Shown here: positions 1 through 8,582 of the stretch, piece by piece | Position numbering within the stretch: position 1 is the first letter of the stretch | Layout: every line of letters begins with the position of its first letter | From: Ornithinibacillus gellani | GTDB taxonomy: Bacteria; Bacillota; Bacilli; Bacillales; Amphibacillaceae | Assembly: GCF_003730295.1 (NCBI RefSeq) | Contig: NZ_QTSZ01000029.1 | Location: 124,001 to 188,000, forward strand | DNA length: 64,000 nucleotides | Direction of reading: 5' to 3' | Translations under genes and position numbers: made by a program | Notes under the pieces: generated by a model | The model's input: only the letters and a program-made list of their open reading frames with translations | Told to the model about the DNA's origin: nothing | Database searches by the model: none

Positions 1-1
1 A

Positions 2-820
2 CGACAGCCGCTTATTAATCGTTTTGCAGCAACCTATGCTCCTGGTTCGGTCATTAAGCCCATTACTGCAGCAATTGGTTTAGAGAACGGAACCATTAAA
101 CCCGGTGAAGGCGTCACTATCAATGGATTAACATGGAGCAACGGAAAAGGTTGGGGTGACTACAAGGTAAGGCGTGTTTCCGAATCATCTGGCCCAGTGG
201 ATGTAAAGGATGCGCTGATCCGATCAGATAATATTTATTTTGCGATGAAAGCGGTAGAAATGGGTAGTAAAAAATACATTTCGGGGTTGGAGTCGTTTGG
301 TCTTGGAGATAAGTTTCCATTTTCCTATCCCATTACAGGCTCAACAATCTCCGCTAATGGAGAACTAAATGGAGAAGTGATGCTGGCTAATACCAGTTAC
401 GGGCAGGGGCAAATTCAATTTAGCTCCTTGCATATGGCCATCGCCTACACCCCCTTTCTAAATGAAGGAAATCTATTAAAGCCGACATTACTAGCGTCTG
501 AAGAAAAAGGTCAAGTGTGGCAGAAATCCATTGTATCCAAGGAGCATGCTGATCTTATCGAAACCACACTACGTGAAGTAGTAACAAAGGGAACAGGCAA
601 AAAAGCACAGGATGCAGATTTCCCCATCTCAGGAAAAACCGGAACTGCTGAATTGAAGCTATCTGCCGATACATCTGGTAAAGAAAATGGCTGGTTTGTT
701 GGCTATCCAACAAAGGATCGCGATATTCTCATTGCGATGATGGTTGAAGGAACGGAAGATCGTGGCGGTAGTTCTTATACGGTTAAAAAAGTTACCGATA
801 TCCTAAAAGCTCTGAAATAG
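2..820 (+). CDS. Class B penicillin-binding protein, transpeptidase domain (3' part)
   Basis: The reading frame is open from the window edge, so the start lies outside. All three penicillin-binding motifs are visible: the serine motif in YAPGSVIKP near the left edge, SDN in RSDNIYFA, and KTG in SGKTGTAELK. This is a D,D-transpeptidase that cross-links peptidoglycan stem peptides outside the membrane and is acylated by beta-lactams. The fragment is the C-terminal catalytic domain only. PbpC/MecA-like PBPs fit best, but the N-terminal domain that would decide this is missing. A hairpin terminator follows the stop. Confidence 0.9.
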   Translation, partial: RQPLINRFAATYAPGSVIKPITAAIGLENGTIKPGEGVTINGLTWSNGKGWGDYKVRRVSESSGPVDVKDALIRSDNIYFAMKAVEMGSKKYISGLESFGLGDKFPFSYPITGSTISANGELNGEVMLANTSYGQGQIQFSSLHMAIAYTPFLNEGNLLKPTLLASEEKGQVWQKSIVSKEHADLIETTLREVVTKGTGKKAQDADFPISGKTGTAELKLSADTSGKENGWFVGYPTKDRDILIAMMVEGTEDRGGSSYTVKKVTDILKALK

Positions 821-860
821 AAAATAACGATGCTGGGACATAGCGCGTCTCTCATCACGA

Positions 861-905
861 AAAAACGGTCATGTTTATCACGCATTAATAAACATGACCG
901 TTTTT
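861..905 (+). terminator. Rho-independent terminator after the PBP gene
   Basis: A 17-nt stem (AAAAACGGTCATGTTTA at 861-877 with its complement at 889-905) encloses a short AT-rich loop and ends in T5. A near copy occurs at 30025-30067, and the flanking sequence is also shared. Confidence 0.85.
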
Positions 906-1078
906 ACTGTGAATTTATTGGAATGATGGGAACTGGCATTATATCTTCTCAAATTTTCCGCCAATAAAGTTATCATGAACGAAAATGGCTCCTTAATCGT
1001 AATATCGTAGGTTGACTTGGCAATACAGATTACAAAAAGAATACAAATCAGAGCTACAATACGAAAGGAGCCATTAAT

Positions 1079-1245
1079 ATGAAGGATAACACAAAATACG
1101 TAGTTTTATACGTGTCTAAGGAAAAAGTTGCAGTTGCTGATGAGCGTAGAGAATAACCAGGATATTACGGAATGATTCCAAATTTATCGGCAGCGATAAA
1201 AACGGTAATGAAGAAATTAGGAGATCCGGATATATTCTTGAATTG
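1079..1245 (+). pseudogene. Remnant of an IS110-family transposase (N-terminal fragment)
   Basis: A good ribosome site (GAAAGGAG) precedes an ATG at 1079. The frame reads MKDNTKYVVLYVSKEK, then hits TAA at codon 26, and continues in the same frame with GYYGMIPNLSAAIKTVMKKL. This matches the start of IS110-family RuvC-like transposases, which usually read YVGLDVSKEK. The first catalytic Asp of that motif is Tyr here. Only about 55 codons survive before the frame runs into the 3' end of a dispersed repeat at 1249-1275. The copy is therefore dead: internal stop, lost catalytic residue, truncation. Family assignment is from recognised motif similarity only. Confidence 0.7.
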
Positions 1246-1248
1246 GGC

Positions 1249-1275
1249 GTCTTACAGCCAGTTAATCTGTGATAA
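1249..1275 (+). repeat. Dispersed repeat, 3' end only
   Basis: CTTACAGCCAGTTAATCTG and TGATAAA follow directly on the truncated IS110 fragment. Confidence 0.8.
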
Positions 1276-1411
1276 AGCAAATCCTTGTTTATTTTCATAA
1301 GGACTACTACCTCCATAAGTTATGGAGTAGCTAAAATGAAAAGAAGTTCCAGTAAATTTGATTTACTAAAACTCCTCTTATCGTGTTTCACTGGCTTCTT
1401 TCCCAGCCCTA

Positions 1412-1843
1412 TTATGTTTTAAATTGCTTGGATAATTCCATAAAGGCCTCTTTATCCCGATTATCCAATGCTTGATCAATTAAGCTTTTTAAATTTCGCT
1501 GCTCCAATTCTGCTATAACCGAATCAACAGACTCCGATTCCTTCGTTGTTTGGAAATAGGGTGCTGCAATCGCATGGAGCTGGAATAAAAAATCAGGTAA
1601 AGAAATTAACTCTGTCATTGTCATATAAATAATTTCTTTCCCCTTTTGAAAGGCGAAGGTCGCTTTCCGATTTTCAATCTGTTTTGTGGTCCGATTAATT
1701 CGTATCTCATTTGACTTTACAGGGATGAATTGATATACCTGCTTATTCACAAATACAGAAAAATATTGGTAAGCTAGCACAACCTGAATTTGATTTTGAT
1801 TAGCGATAATATAATACGGCTTCAGTGTTTTCACGGTAATCAT
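1412..1843 (-). CDS. IDEAL-domain protein of unknown function
   Basis: The C-terminus (LIDQALDNRDKEAFMELSKQF) fits the IDEAL domain, a short helical segment found in Bacillus proteins such as YpiB and often involved in protein contacts. The remainder is rich in beta-type hydrophobic sequence without a recognised domain. A GTG at 1852 is in frame, but it abuts the GGGGG ribosome site. The ATG at 1843, 5-7 nt after GGGGGTGG, is the better start and gives 143 aa. No function is assigned. Confidence 0.7.
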   Translation of the reverse strand: MITVKTLKPYYIIANQNQIQVVLAYQYFSVFVNKQVYQFIPVKSNEIRINRTTKQIENRKATFAFQKGKEIIYMTMTELISLPDFLFQLHAIAAPYFQTTKESESVDSVIAELEQRNLKSLIDQALDNRDKEAFMELSKQFKT

Positions 1844-1952
1844 TATTTCCACCCCCAGTTTTTATACTCTTAATTTTCAGTTAATTAATTTTACACTAGA
1901 ATGTAGAAAAAAACAAGGAAAACTTATTAATTATTTACATCTATCTTTGGAA

Positions 1953-3002
1953 TCATGGTGTAAACCGTTGAACAATATGAGTACAAATTTCCACAACTGT
2001 TTCTTCCAGCCAAGTAAATTGACCTTCCCATTTACTGCGATATTGATTGGCACGTTGAAGTGCGGTAATACCATTTTTCATTTCCTGCTTATACGCAGTA
2101 GATATATCAGCAATTTCCGTCGCATAGCGTTCATCCGTACCTGGCTTTACCGTTTTTTCATACATGTCAATAATCATTTCACCTGAACGAGAGGGAAAAA
2201 ACGCATGTGGTGCAGTACTATCAAATAAGCAAACATCCAATTCCCGGATAATGACCATATCAATACTGCCCGGATCGAAACTGCAATGATACAATTCCAA
2301 ATCAATACCGCGAGCTTCTGCCGCTGAAATAATCTGTCTCATCAATGTCGACTTTCCGGTTCCAGCCCTGCCTTTAATATAATAAACAGTAGAGATGGGC
2401 TGAATTAATTGCTCCACAACATTAACCGCTCCATCTGGCGTGTTTGTGCCAAATAATCGCTGCCGAATAAGGGACTGTTTTTGATAATGTTTGGACTGCA
2501 CAAAAATCTGCTGGATTAATTCCTTCCCTATATCATTGGCTTTTTTAAAATCCATCTGTTGAATATAAAGCTGTTCTAAATCATCATGAATGGATAAACC
2601 TTTTTTGAAAAATCGGAACGCATCTGTCACATGCTGCTGTATATGTTGTTGCGTTTTCTCATCTGCAGTGATATTTGTCGAAGGCGCTACATTAGCCAAA
2701 CGGATTACTTCCATCCCTGTCTGATCCATATTCTCCACAACTCGTTCCACAACAATCGCAACATCTATAGAACGAATAATCAATCCGTCCAAATAATCCC
2801 GCCCCAGTGCACTGTACAGTACTTCTAGGTTGTGTTTTTTTATAAAATGTAAACGGATTTGCCGCAAGACGGATGTAAGCAGCACCTCTGATGCGTGCTG
2901 GAGAACATAAATTTTTTTAACATCCGAAATATTAGATGGGAGATGATTAACAACACCCTCTGCAGTATAGCCAGCCACATAATATGGCGTTATTTTTGGC
3001 AA
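1953..3002 (-). CDS. P-loop ATPase with duplicated architecture (PRK06851-like)
   Basis: This 349-aa protein carries a clear Walker A motif (GRAGTGKST, residues 211-219) in its second half. The first half repeats the layout of the second: residues about 9-85 (AGYTAEGVVNHL ... KKIYVLQHASEVLLTSVLRQI) parallel about 184-266 (GTNTPDGAVNVV ... VYYIKGRAGTGKSTLMRQI). In the first copy the P-loop has decayed to QHASEVLL and can hardly bind nucleotide. The two-P-loop layout resembles the PRK06851 family, whose substrate is not known. The start is TTG, with AGAAGGGA about 9 nt upstream and no in-frame ATG nearby. Confidence 0.7.
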   Translation of the reverse strand: MPKITPYYVAGYTAEGVVNHLPSNISDVKKIYVLQHASEVLLTSVLRQIRLHFIKKHNLEVLYSALGRDYLDGLIIRSIDVAIVVERVVENMDQTGMEVIRLANVAPSTNITADEKTQQHIQQHVTDAFRFFKKGLSIHDDLEQLYIQQMDFKKANDIGKELIQQIFVQSKHYQKQSLIRQRLFGTNTPDGAVNVVEQLIQPISTVYYIKGRAGTGKSTLMRQIISAAEARGIDLELYHCSFDPGSIDMVIIRELDVCLFDSTAPHAFFPSRSGEMIIDMYEKTVKPGTDERYATEIADISTAYKQEMKNGITALQRANQYRSKWEGQFTWLEETVVEICTHIVQRFTP

Positions 3003-3088
3003 GTGATCACATCCCTTCTTACGTCATTCTTCCCATTTCATCCTATTTATATGTCTGTGTGGGCATATCTTATTCCAAAGCTTGAAAT

Positions 3089-3134
3089 AAAAAAAACAAT
3101 CCTCACTGCAATACTGTGCAAGGATTGTTTTTTT
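3089..3134. terminator. Strong bidirectional hairpin
   Basis: The arms AAAAAAACAATCCT (3089-3102) and AGGATTGTTTTTTT (3121-3134) are perfectly complementary and A/T-tracted on both sides, so it can terminate in either direction. It separates the P-loop gene from the repeat and ydjO. Confidence 0.7.
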
Positions 3135-3185
3135 ACAAATGGTGCAAGACAATTTAAAAACCACAGCGTTTCCCTTTTGCAAAAA

Positions 3186-3347
3186 ATAAAGTGAAACTTC
3201 AATCAGTGGGGATTTTCGCTCTTCCCCCAATGATTGTTAGTTGAACGAATCAGGCCTTTACTGGCTGTTGATCCCCCACTTACAAATTCTTTTTATCAAC
3301 AAAAAATCTTGATGTGGGGAGCTTACAGCCAGTTAATCTGTGATAAA
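3186..3347 (+). repeat. Dispersed ~155-bp repeat, full-length copy
   Basis: The copy runs from ATAAAGTGAAACTTCAATC to CAGCCAGTTAATCTGTGATAAA. It contains the conserved inverted repeat around ATCAGTGGGG/CCAATGAT, the CAGGCC-TTTACT-GGCTG segment and the ACAG...CTGT end. It is one of about a dozen copies in this window, all in plus orientation. Confidence 0.9.
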
Positions 3348-3383
3348 ACGACTGCTATGCTGCACCATGGTACCTAAAACGAT

Positions 3384-3409
3384 AAAAAAAATGTCGTGTC
3401 TGACATTTT
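3384..3409 (-). terminator. Terminator of ydjO
   Basis: Read on the minus strand, AAAATGTC-AGACAC-GACATTTT is followed by a run of T. It sits about 45 nt after the ydjO stop. Confidence 0.7.
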
Positions 3410-3455
3410 CGTTCTGAAGTATTCGTTTTTTATTTTTTGATAGGAGAAATTGTAA

Positions 3456-3638
3456 TTAATCCAGCTCCGGAAGCATTCGGACTTCCTGGTGCATGGAGGA
3501 CTTACAAAACGGACAAGCTGGTTCCGTTTCAAAGCTATAAGATTCGCGCATCCAACCGTTACAGTCTTCGCTCGAGCAAACCCAAATCTTCGTTTCTACC
3601 TCTGGTACCGGCTCTTTCGGTCCGCGTGAAAAAGACAT
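3456..3638 (-). CDS. ydjO: Cold-inducible protein YdjO family
   Basis: This 60-aa protein has a four-cysteine zinc-ribbon pattern: CSSEDCNGWMR followed by CPFC. The order WxC..xDCNGWxR and the length match the YdjO family of Bacillus, one member of which was described as cold-inducible. The biochemical role is unknown. The start is well supported by AAAGGGGA upstream of the ATG at 3638. It is monocistronic with its own terminator. Confidence 0.8.
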   Translation of the reverse strand: MSFSRGPKEPVPEVETKIWVCSSEDCNGWMRESYSFETEPACPFCKSSMHQEVRMLPELD

Positions 3639-3715
3639 GAGCGTACATCCCCTTTCATCATTCTATTTATATTATACTCCTTTTCAAAAGACAATGGAAG
3701 GGGCGCCATGACAAA

Positions 3716-3743
3716 GCCTCTGCTCGGATCTCCTAGCAGAGGC
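3716..3743 (-). terminator. Possible terminator after HAD gene
   Basis: GCCTCTGCT and AGCAGAGGC form a 9-bp stem directly after the HAD stop. Read on the minus strand it is followed only by TTTGT, so it is weak. Confidence 0.5.
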
Positions 3744-3750
3744 AATGATC

Positions 3751-4485
3751 TTATAGTATGAACTTTTCTATTGCTTTAGCTACACCATCATTTTCATTCG
3801 TATCAGTCACGTGATTTGCTACTTTTTTAATTGCTTCTTGAGCATTACCCATGGCAACACCAATTCCAGCTTCCTGAATCATTTTAATGTCATTTAGGCT
3901 GTCACCGATAGTAAGAACATTTTCCATCGTGATACCCATTTTCTTTGTTACCGATTTTAAAGCATTTGCTTTATTCACACCTATTGGATTCACTTCTACG
4001 TTCGTAGGCAAGGAATTCGATAGCTCCAGATCCTCTATAAAAGATAGTTCTTTTACAATATGATCCAGCTTATGCTTATCTTCCATATCATAGCCAATCT
4101 TTAACCATTGATAATCAGAAAATCCAGCTGGCACTTGATCAATAAAAATATCCCCGGACGACACAAGCCACATACGAGCTCCTGCTTCATGACCAATATG
4201 CCACATCTTCTCCATTTTCTCGGCACTAAATAAATGCTGTTCCACCAATTCCTTTTCCGGAGACCAAATTTCACCACCGTTTACCGTTATAATATAGGAA
4301 TCCAATTGCAATTCTTCATAATAGGAATAACAGGTATTCAACCAACGTCCTGTACTCAGCATCACCTGTACACCTTTTTCTCTTGCTTGTGCAATTGCCT
4401 GCTTCGTACGCTCTGTCACCTCATGATTTCCAGTAAGTAATGTACCATCCATATCTAAAGCAATTAATTGAATTTTATTTTCCAT
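3751..4485 (-). CDS. Cof-type HAD phosphatase
   Basis: This is a haloacid dehalogenase-superfamily phosphatase, class IIB (Cof/YidA type). Motif I is ALDMDGTLL (Asp11 nucleophile, Asp13), STGR is motif II, and motif IV is GDSLNDIKM near the C-terminus. Such enzymes act on sugar phosphates, pyridoxal phosphate or flavin phosphates in the cytosol; the substrate here cannot be read from sequence. The ATG at 4485 follows GGAG by about 10 nt. An in-frame TTG at 4503 overlaps the ribosome site and is rejected. It follows the MFS gene closely and is probably cotranscribed. Confidence 0.85.
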   Translation of the reverse strand: MENKIQLIALDMDGTLLTGNHEVTERTKQAIAQAREKGVQVMLSTGRWLNTCYSYYEELQLDSYIITVNGGEIWSPEKELVEQHLFSAEKMEKMWHIGHEAGARMWLVSSGDIFIDQVPAGFSDYQWLKIGYDMEDKHKLDHIVKELSFIEDLELSNSLPTNVEVNPIGVNKANALKSVTKKMGITMENVLTIGDSLNDIKMIQEAGIGVAMGNAQEAIKKVANHVTDTNENDGVAKAIEKFIL

Positions 4486-4515
4486 ACCATTTCCACTCCT
4501 CAATTTCCTTTTGGT

Positions 4516-5700
4516 CTATTTTTTCTCTACTGCCGATCCTAGCTGCACATTCCGATCAAATAGTTTTGTGGAAACAAATGGAACTAGCAATAGGAATAGT
4601 AGAATAAAGAACAATAGCTGTATTTGAAATAGGTCAACAATGAGTCCACCAGCGACTGGACCTATCATTCTTCCAGCTGCTCCAACGCTGTTCACAAAGC
4701 CCTGATAGAAGCCCGACCTTCCAGGCGGCGCCAATTCATTTGCCAACGAAGGTATAGCTGGCCAAATTAACATCTCGCCTACTGTCAAGATTACCATCGC
4801 AATGGCAAACATCGTAAATTGTTCTGCCATCATCGCTACAGCAAAGGAGCCGATTAATATGATATTACCAATATATATATGCCCTTTTTGGGACGGAACC
4901 TTCTCCGTAATCCATTTTACCAGAGGTTGTCCTAAAACGATAAGAAAACCATTTATTGCCCATAATGTACTGTATTGCTCCAACGGAATTCCGATATCCT
5001 GTGTATGTGAGGCAATCGTGGACTGCCACTGACTATAAGCGAGCCAGACAACAAAAAATCCACTACATAAAATGAGCAGTGCATAGAAAGCGGACCGATC
5101 TTTAATTTTTCCTGTTTGTTCAATAATAGATGTATGCATTTGCCGATCCCGTTCTTTGTCCATCCAACGGAAAGCAAATATTACAATGATAAAAAAGACA
5201 ACAAACAACGATGCGTTTGCAATAAAAATATAGTTAAACGAAATGCTCGCTACATAGCCAGATGCCGTCGCACCGATTGCCACACCTAGATTCTGTGCAA
5301 CATATATCGCATTAAAGGCTCGACGTCCCCCTTCTGGCCAAACTGATCCAGCCATGGCAAACATAACCGGCCATGTGACCCCGGAACCAAACCCAATGAG
5401 CACGAGTAAAATTGAATATGGTAGGATGCCATGGTAAAAAGATAATATAATAGCCGCTCCCATTGACAGCATCGTACCATAAAGAATTGTTTTATAAGCA
5501 CTGTATTTATCAAACAACACCCCGCCAATTAAATTTCCAGCAATCGTTGCCCCTTGATTAAACATCAGGATCATACCCGCAAAAGCCAGGCTCTTTCCTA
5601 ACTCATTGTGCATGTAAATTGTGTTCATTGGCCATAAAAAAGAACCACCAGTAACACTGATCGTCGTAGCAATGGCCAACAGCCAAATATATTTCGGCAT
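4516..5700 (-). CDS. MFS transporter, drug/solute exporter type
   Basis: This is a protein of about 394 aa with roughly twelve hydrophobic helices. It has the MFS loop 2-3 motif in degenerate form (GGVLFDKYSAYKT) and a GxxxGPxxGG-like segment (GRMIGPVAGG) in the second half. The substrate is unknown. The ATG at 5700 was preferred over an upstream TTG at 5718. The neighbouring HAD gene begins about 30 nt after its stop, suggesting a two-gene unit. Confidence 0.8.
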   Translation of the reverse strand: MPKYIWLLAIATTISVTGGSFLWPMNTIYMHNELGKSLAFAGMILMFNQGATIAGNLIGGVLFDKYSAYKTILYGTMLSMGAAIILSFYHGILPYSILLVLIGFGSGVTWPVMFAMAGSVWPEGGRRAFNAIYVAQNLGVAIGATASGYVASISFNYIFIANASLFVVFFIIVIFAFRWMDKERDRQMHTSIIEQTGKIKDRSAFYALLILCSGFFVVWLAYSQWQSTIASHTQDIGIPLEQYSTLWAINGFLIVLGQPLVKWITEKVPSQKGHIYIGNIILIGSFAVAMMAEQFTMFAIAMVILTVGEMLIWPAIPSLANELAPPGRSGFYQGFVNSVGAAGRMIGPVAGGLIVDLFQIQLLFFILLFLLLVPFVSTKLFDRNVQLGSAVEKK

Positions 5701-5824
5701 TTTTTCATCATCTCTCAATCCAGTTTTTTCATCTCTCTATTTTATATGAAGTGTCGAGCGGGGGCAATGGAAAGAAACCGAAATAAAAAAATAAATCGAC
5801 AATCTGTGACAGCGTCTAAAATAT

Positions 5825-6322
5825 TTATTTTAAACGCCTCATTCGAATGATAAGCATCACCACTTGCAGCAACATGAGAAATATAAATCCACCAATTACC
5901 CAACCACTATAAGGTACATGATTTCCCTTTGCAAGCTGTATGGACTCGATGCTAATAAATGCCATTAAAGCTGCAATTTCTACATTAAACCAAGCAACAA
6001 ACAAGCGCATTTCATGATATAATCTTGGCGCATTTTCCTCTGTGACCTTAACACTATAATTAAAAGTATGTGGTACTCTACTAAGAAAAAATAAGACAGC
6101 AAATGCTGGAATAATTGTTAATGGAATGGCAAATAATGTTGCCTTATTTCCCCAGCCGTCCACTTCCCCTTTCATGTTAAAGTGAATCGGTACCCGCTTG
6201 GGTAAATCTTGATACATGATGATGATATAAACGAACGTCCCGACAAGCAAAGCGGCCCCTAATAGATGCAAACACGTCAAAACGCGTGATGGTTGCAATA
6301 CTATTTTTGGATTGTTTTGCAA
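5825..6322 (-). CDS. DUF1648 membrane protein (SdpI-like N-terminal domain)
   Basis: This 165-aa protein has four hydrophobic segments. The motif LPKRVPIHFNMKGEVDGWGNK is the hallmark of DUF1648, also found in the SdpI immunity/signal protein family. Its function is unknown. The start lies 6 nt after the pcp stop, and its ribosome site (GAAGGGTG) overlaps the pcp end, so the two are translationally linked. A GCGTTTAAAAT inverted repeat spans its own stop. Confidence 0.75.
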   Translation of the reverse strand: MQNNPKIVLQPSRVLTCLHLLGAALLVGTFVYIIIMYQDLPKRVPIHFNMKGEVDGWGNKATLFAIPLTIIPAFAVLFFLSRVPHTFNYSVKVTEENAPRLYHEMRLFVAWFNVEIAALMAFISIESIQLAKGNHVPYSGWVIGGFIFLMLLQVVMLIIRMRRLK

Positions 6323-6328
6323 TATGTA

Positions 6329-6937
6329 TCACCCTTCTTCCAGACAGGATATGATTAACTCAACCGCCTTTGTCAAATCCGACTGAGACCAGCTTGGCAT
6401 TGTTTTTTTCAAAGCCAATTCATGTGATGCTGGAATATGAATGAATCCTGCCGGTATCTCCTTTTCCTGTTGTTTACAAGCATGTAAGACCTGGTACATG
6501 ACATGATTGCAAACATACGTACCTGCAGTATTGGAAATCTGTGCAGGAAAAGTATTCGCGTGCAACTTGTTTACCATCGCTTGAATAGGTAAAGTGGAAA
6601 AATAGCCATCAGCACCTGTTTCTTGAATCTTTTCTCCTAAAGGTATATAACCGGCATTATCCTTTGCACCATCCTGACAATTAATCGCAATTCTTTCTGG
6701 TGTAATCATTTGTCTTCCCGCAGCCAAACCCAATGATATAACAGCATCAGGTTGATGTGTTTGGATTGCTTCAAGTACGTGTTTTCCGGCCTGGTGAAAA
6801 TCAACAGGCAATAATTTTCCTTCAACTGTCCAGCTAGCTATGGTTTTTCCATCTAATGCTTCAATGATCTTTGCTGTCGGATTAATTGGGTTATCCAAAA
6901 ATGGTTCAAATCCTGTCAATAATAATTTTTTCATCAT
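6329..6937 (-). CDS. pcp: Pyrrolidone-carboxylate peptidase (pyroglutamyl peptidase I)
   Basis: The enzyme removes N-terminal pyroglutamate from peptides in the cytosol; it is a C15 cysteine peptidase. The catalytic triad is visible: Glu81 in TPERIAIN, Cys143 in NTAGTYVCNHVMY, and His167 in GFIHIPASHE. The N-terminal LLTGFEPF signature is intact and the length (202 aa) is normal. Two adjacent ATG codons follow GGAGA; either may be used. It lies in an operon between a CynX/NimT-type transporter and a DUF1648 protein. Confidence 0.93.
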   Translation of the reverse strand: MMKKLLLTGFEPFLDNPINPTAKIIEALDGKTIASWTVEGKLLPVDFHQAGKHVLEAIQTHQPDAVISLGLAAGRQMITPERIAINCQDGAKDNAGYIPLGEKIQETGADGYFSTLPIQAMVNKLHANTFPAQISNTAGTYVCNHVMYQVLHACKQQEKEIPAGFIHIPASHELALKKTMPSWSQSDLTKAVELIISCLEEG

Positions 6938-6981
6938 TATCTCTCCTTCTTCCTACGTCGTGTATCCAAAAAGGTTTCCTA

Positions 6982-8190
6982 TTATCCGAATACATATCGT
7001 TCTTTTCCTATTGCAACTCCAAACATCATGACAAGTGCGGAAACGATGATAAGTACGACAACAGGAACATTCCAATTACCTGTTAAATCAGATAAATATC
7101 CAATGAAAATTGGGCCAATCGCCGCCAATACATAGCCAGGTGACTGTGCCATCCCTGATAATGATGCAGCTTCATGCGCATTGCGGGCACGAATAGCTAA
7201 AAACACCAATGCCAAAGAAAAATTTCCATTTAATCCAAGACCAACCAATGTTACACATAATACGAGCAATGTATGACTTGCACCTATTAATAACCCAACA
7301 TAACCTATAATGGAAAAAGACCCTAGAATAAATACAAGATGACGTTGGGAGCTATATTTTGCAGCGATCATGGGAACCACGAAGCTAGCAGGAAGTCCAA
7401 CAAGTAATAAAAAGGAGAGCATCCAGCCAGCGGTAGCCCGATCTACACCATTCGCAAGTAAAATTTCTGGTAACCACGATACGGTTACATAAAATAAGAA
7501 TGATTGCAGTCCAAGGAAGGAAGCTATCTGCCACGCAAGCGGTGATCGCCAAATACGGCCACTCGTAGAAGCTGCATTGGAATTTGTACTTGCTGACTTT
7601 TTATTCTTACCAGCGAGATAAATCCATATGAAAATCCCTGCTATCGCTGGGATTACCCAGATTTGCAACGCAACCTGCCAACCAAGGTTCATCCCCCTTG
7701 CAATCGGTATACTTAAACCAGATGCCAGTGAAGCGAAAATCCCCATTGCGGTAGAGTAAATACTTGTCATTAAGCCGACCTTTAACGGGAATTTTTCCTT
7801 AATGATCCCCGGAAGCAGTACATTACAAATAGCTATCCCAAAACCGGCAAATAAAGTGCCGATAAATAGAAAGCTAACTTCAGGAATGATGGAACGAACT
7901 AAAATTCCAGCAATGAGTAGGGATAAGCCCAAAATCAAATTACGCTCGTTGGAAATATAATTACCGAGACGCGGAACTAAAGGTGACATGATTGCAAAGG
8001 CAATAAGTGGTAGACTGGTTAAAAATGCAACACTCCAATTTGATAGCCCAATATCATCACGAATAATTCCCATCACAGGACCTACAGAAGTAATTGCAGG
8101 GCGTAAATTGAATGCAGCCACAATGATACCAATAATAAGCATGGCTTGATATAAACGATTAACATCTGTTTGCAATTCTTTTTCTTTCAC
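6982..8190 (-). CDS. CynX/NimT-family MFS transporter (YycB-like)
   Basis: This 402-aa protein has 12 predicted membrane helices. The N-terminal signature AAFNLRPAITSVGPVMGIIRDD is typical of the CynX/NimT group, which includes E. coli CynX (cyanate) and NimT (2-nitroimidazole) and Bacillus YycB. The substrate is not deducible. It is the first gene of an operon with pcp. Confidence 0.85.
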   Translation of the reverse strand: MKEKELQTDVNRLYQAMLIIGIIVAAFNLRPAITSVGPVMGIIRDDIGLSNWSVAFLTSLPLIAFAIMSPLVPRLGNYISNERNLILGLSLLIAGILVRSIIPEVSFLFIGTLFAGFGIAICNVLLPGIIKEKFPLKVGLMTSIYSTAMGIFASLASGLSIPIARGMNLGWQVALQIWVIPAIAGIFIWIYLAGKNKKSASTNSNAASTSGRIWRSPLAWQIASFLGLQSFLFYVTVSWLPEILLANGVDRATAGWMLSFLLLVGLPASFVVPMIAAKYSSQRHLVFILGSFSIIGYVGLLIGASHTLLVLCVTLVGLGLNGNFSLALVFLAIRARNAHEAASLSGMAQSPGYVLAAIGPIFIGYLSDLTGNWNVPVVVLIIVSALVMMFGVAIGKERYVFG

Positions 8191-8274
8191 CTAAACACCT
8201 CTTACTTATTTTCGGTTATTTTATATTACAATTATGTATTTTAGTGAATATCATCACTACTTCCCTAATATAAC

Positions 8275-8426
8275 ATAAAGTGAAACTTCAATCAGTGGGG
8301 CTTTTTCCACTGGTTGTTAGTTGAACCAATCAGGCCTTTACTGGCTGTTGATCCACCACTTACAATTCTTGTTGTCAACGAAAATCCTTGATGTGCGGAT
8401 CTTACAGCCAGTTAATCTGTGATAAA
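8275..8426 (+). repeat. Dispersed repeat, tandem copy 1 of 3
   Basis: It starts and ends with ATAAA. The central hairpin is shortened (CAGTGGGGCTTTTTCCACTGG). The 3' ATAAA is shared with the next copy. Confidence 0.9.
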
Positions 8427-8582
8427 GTGAAACTTCAATCAGTGGGGATTTTCGCACTTCACCCACTGATTGTTAGTTGAACCAATCAGGCTTTTACTGG
8501 CTGTTGATCCACCACTTACAATTCCTGTTGTCAACGAAAACTCTTGATGTGCGGATCTTACAGCCAGTTAATCTGTGATAAA
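8422..8582 (+). repeat. Dispersed repeat, tandem copy 2 of 3
   Basis: This is a full copy with the long hairpin form (ATCAGTGGGG ... CCCACTGAT). It shares ATAAA with both neighbours, so the array has a head-to-tail period of 147-156 bp. Confidence 0.9.

Larger units (their letters stand above)
821..1411. other. Intergenic region with IS remnant and a segment shared with 30.0-30.2 kb
   Basis: Besides the terminator and the IS110 fragment, the stretch at about 830-971 and the stretch at about 1277-1335 resemble, in the same order, the continuous segment 29995-30190. A small inverted repeat (AGTTCCAGTAAAT ... ATTTACTAAAACT, 1345-1373) also resembles one at 30492-30528. No intact gene is present. 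Confidence 0.6.

Noticed and set aside
1116-1316. 66-aa minus-strand reading frame
   Set aside because: It is antisense to the IS110 relic and crosses the repeat end; no ribosome site.
3024-3230. Cysteine-containing 68-aa reading frame
   Set aside because: It runs through a terminator hairpin and into the dispersed repeat, so the frame is accidental.
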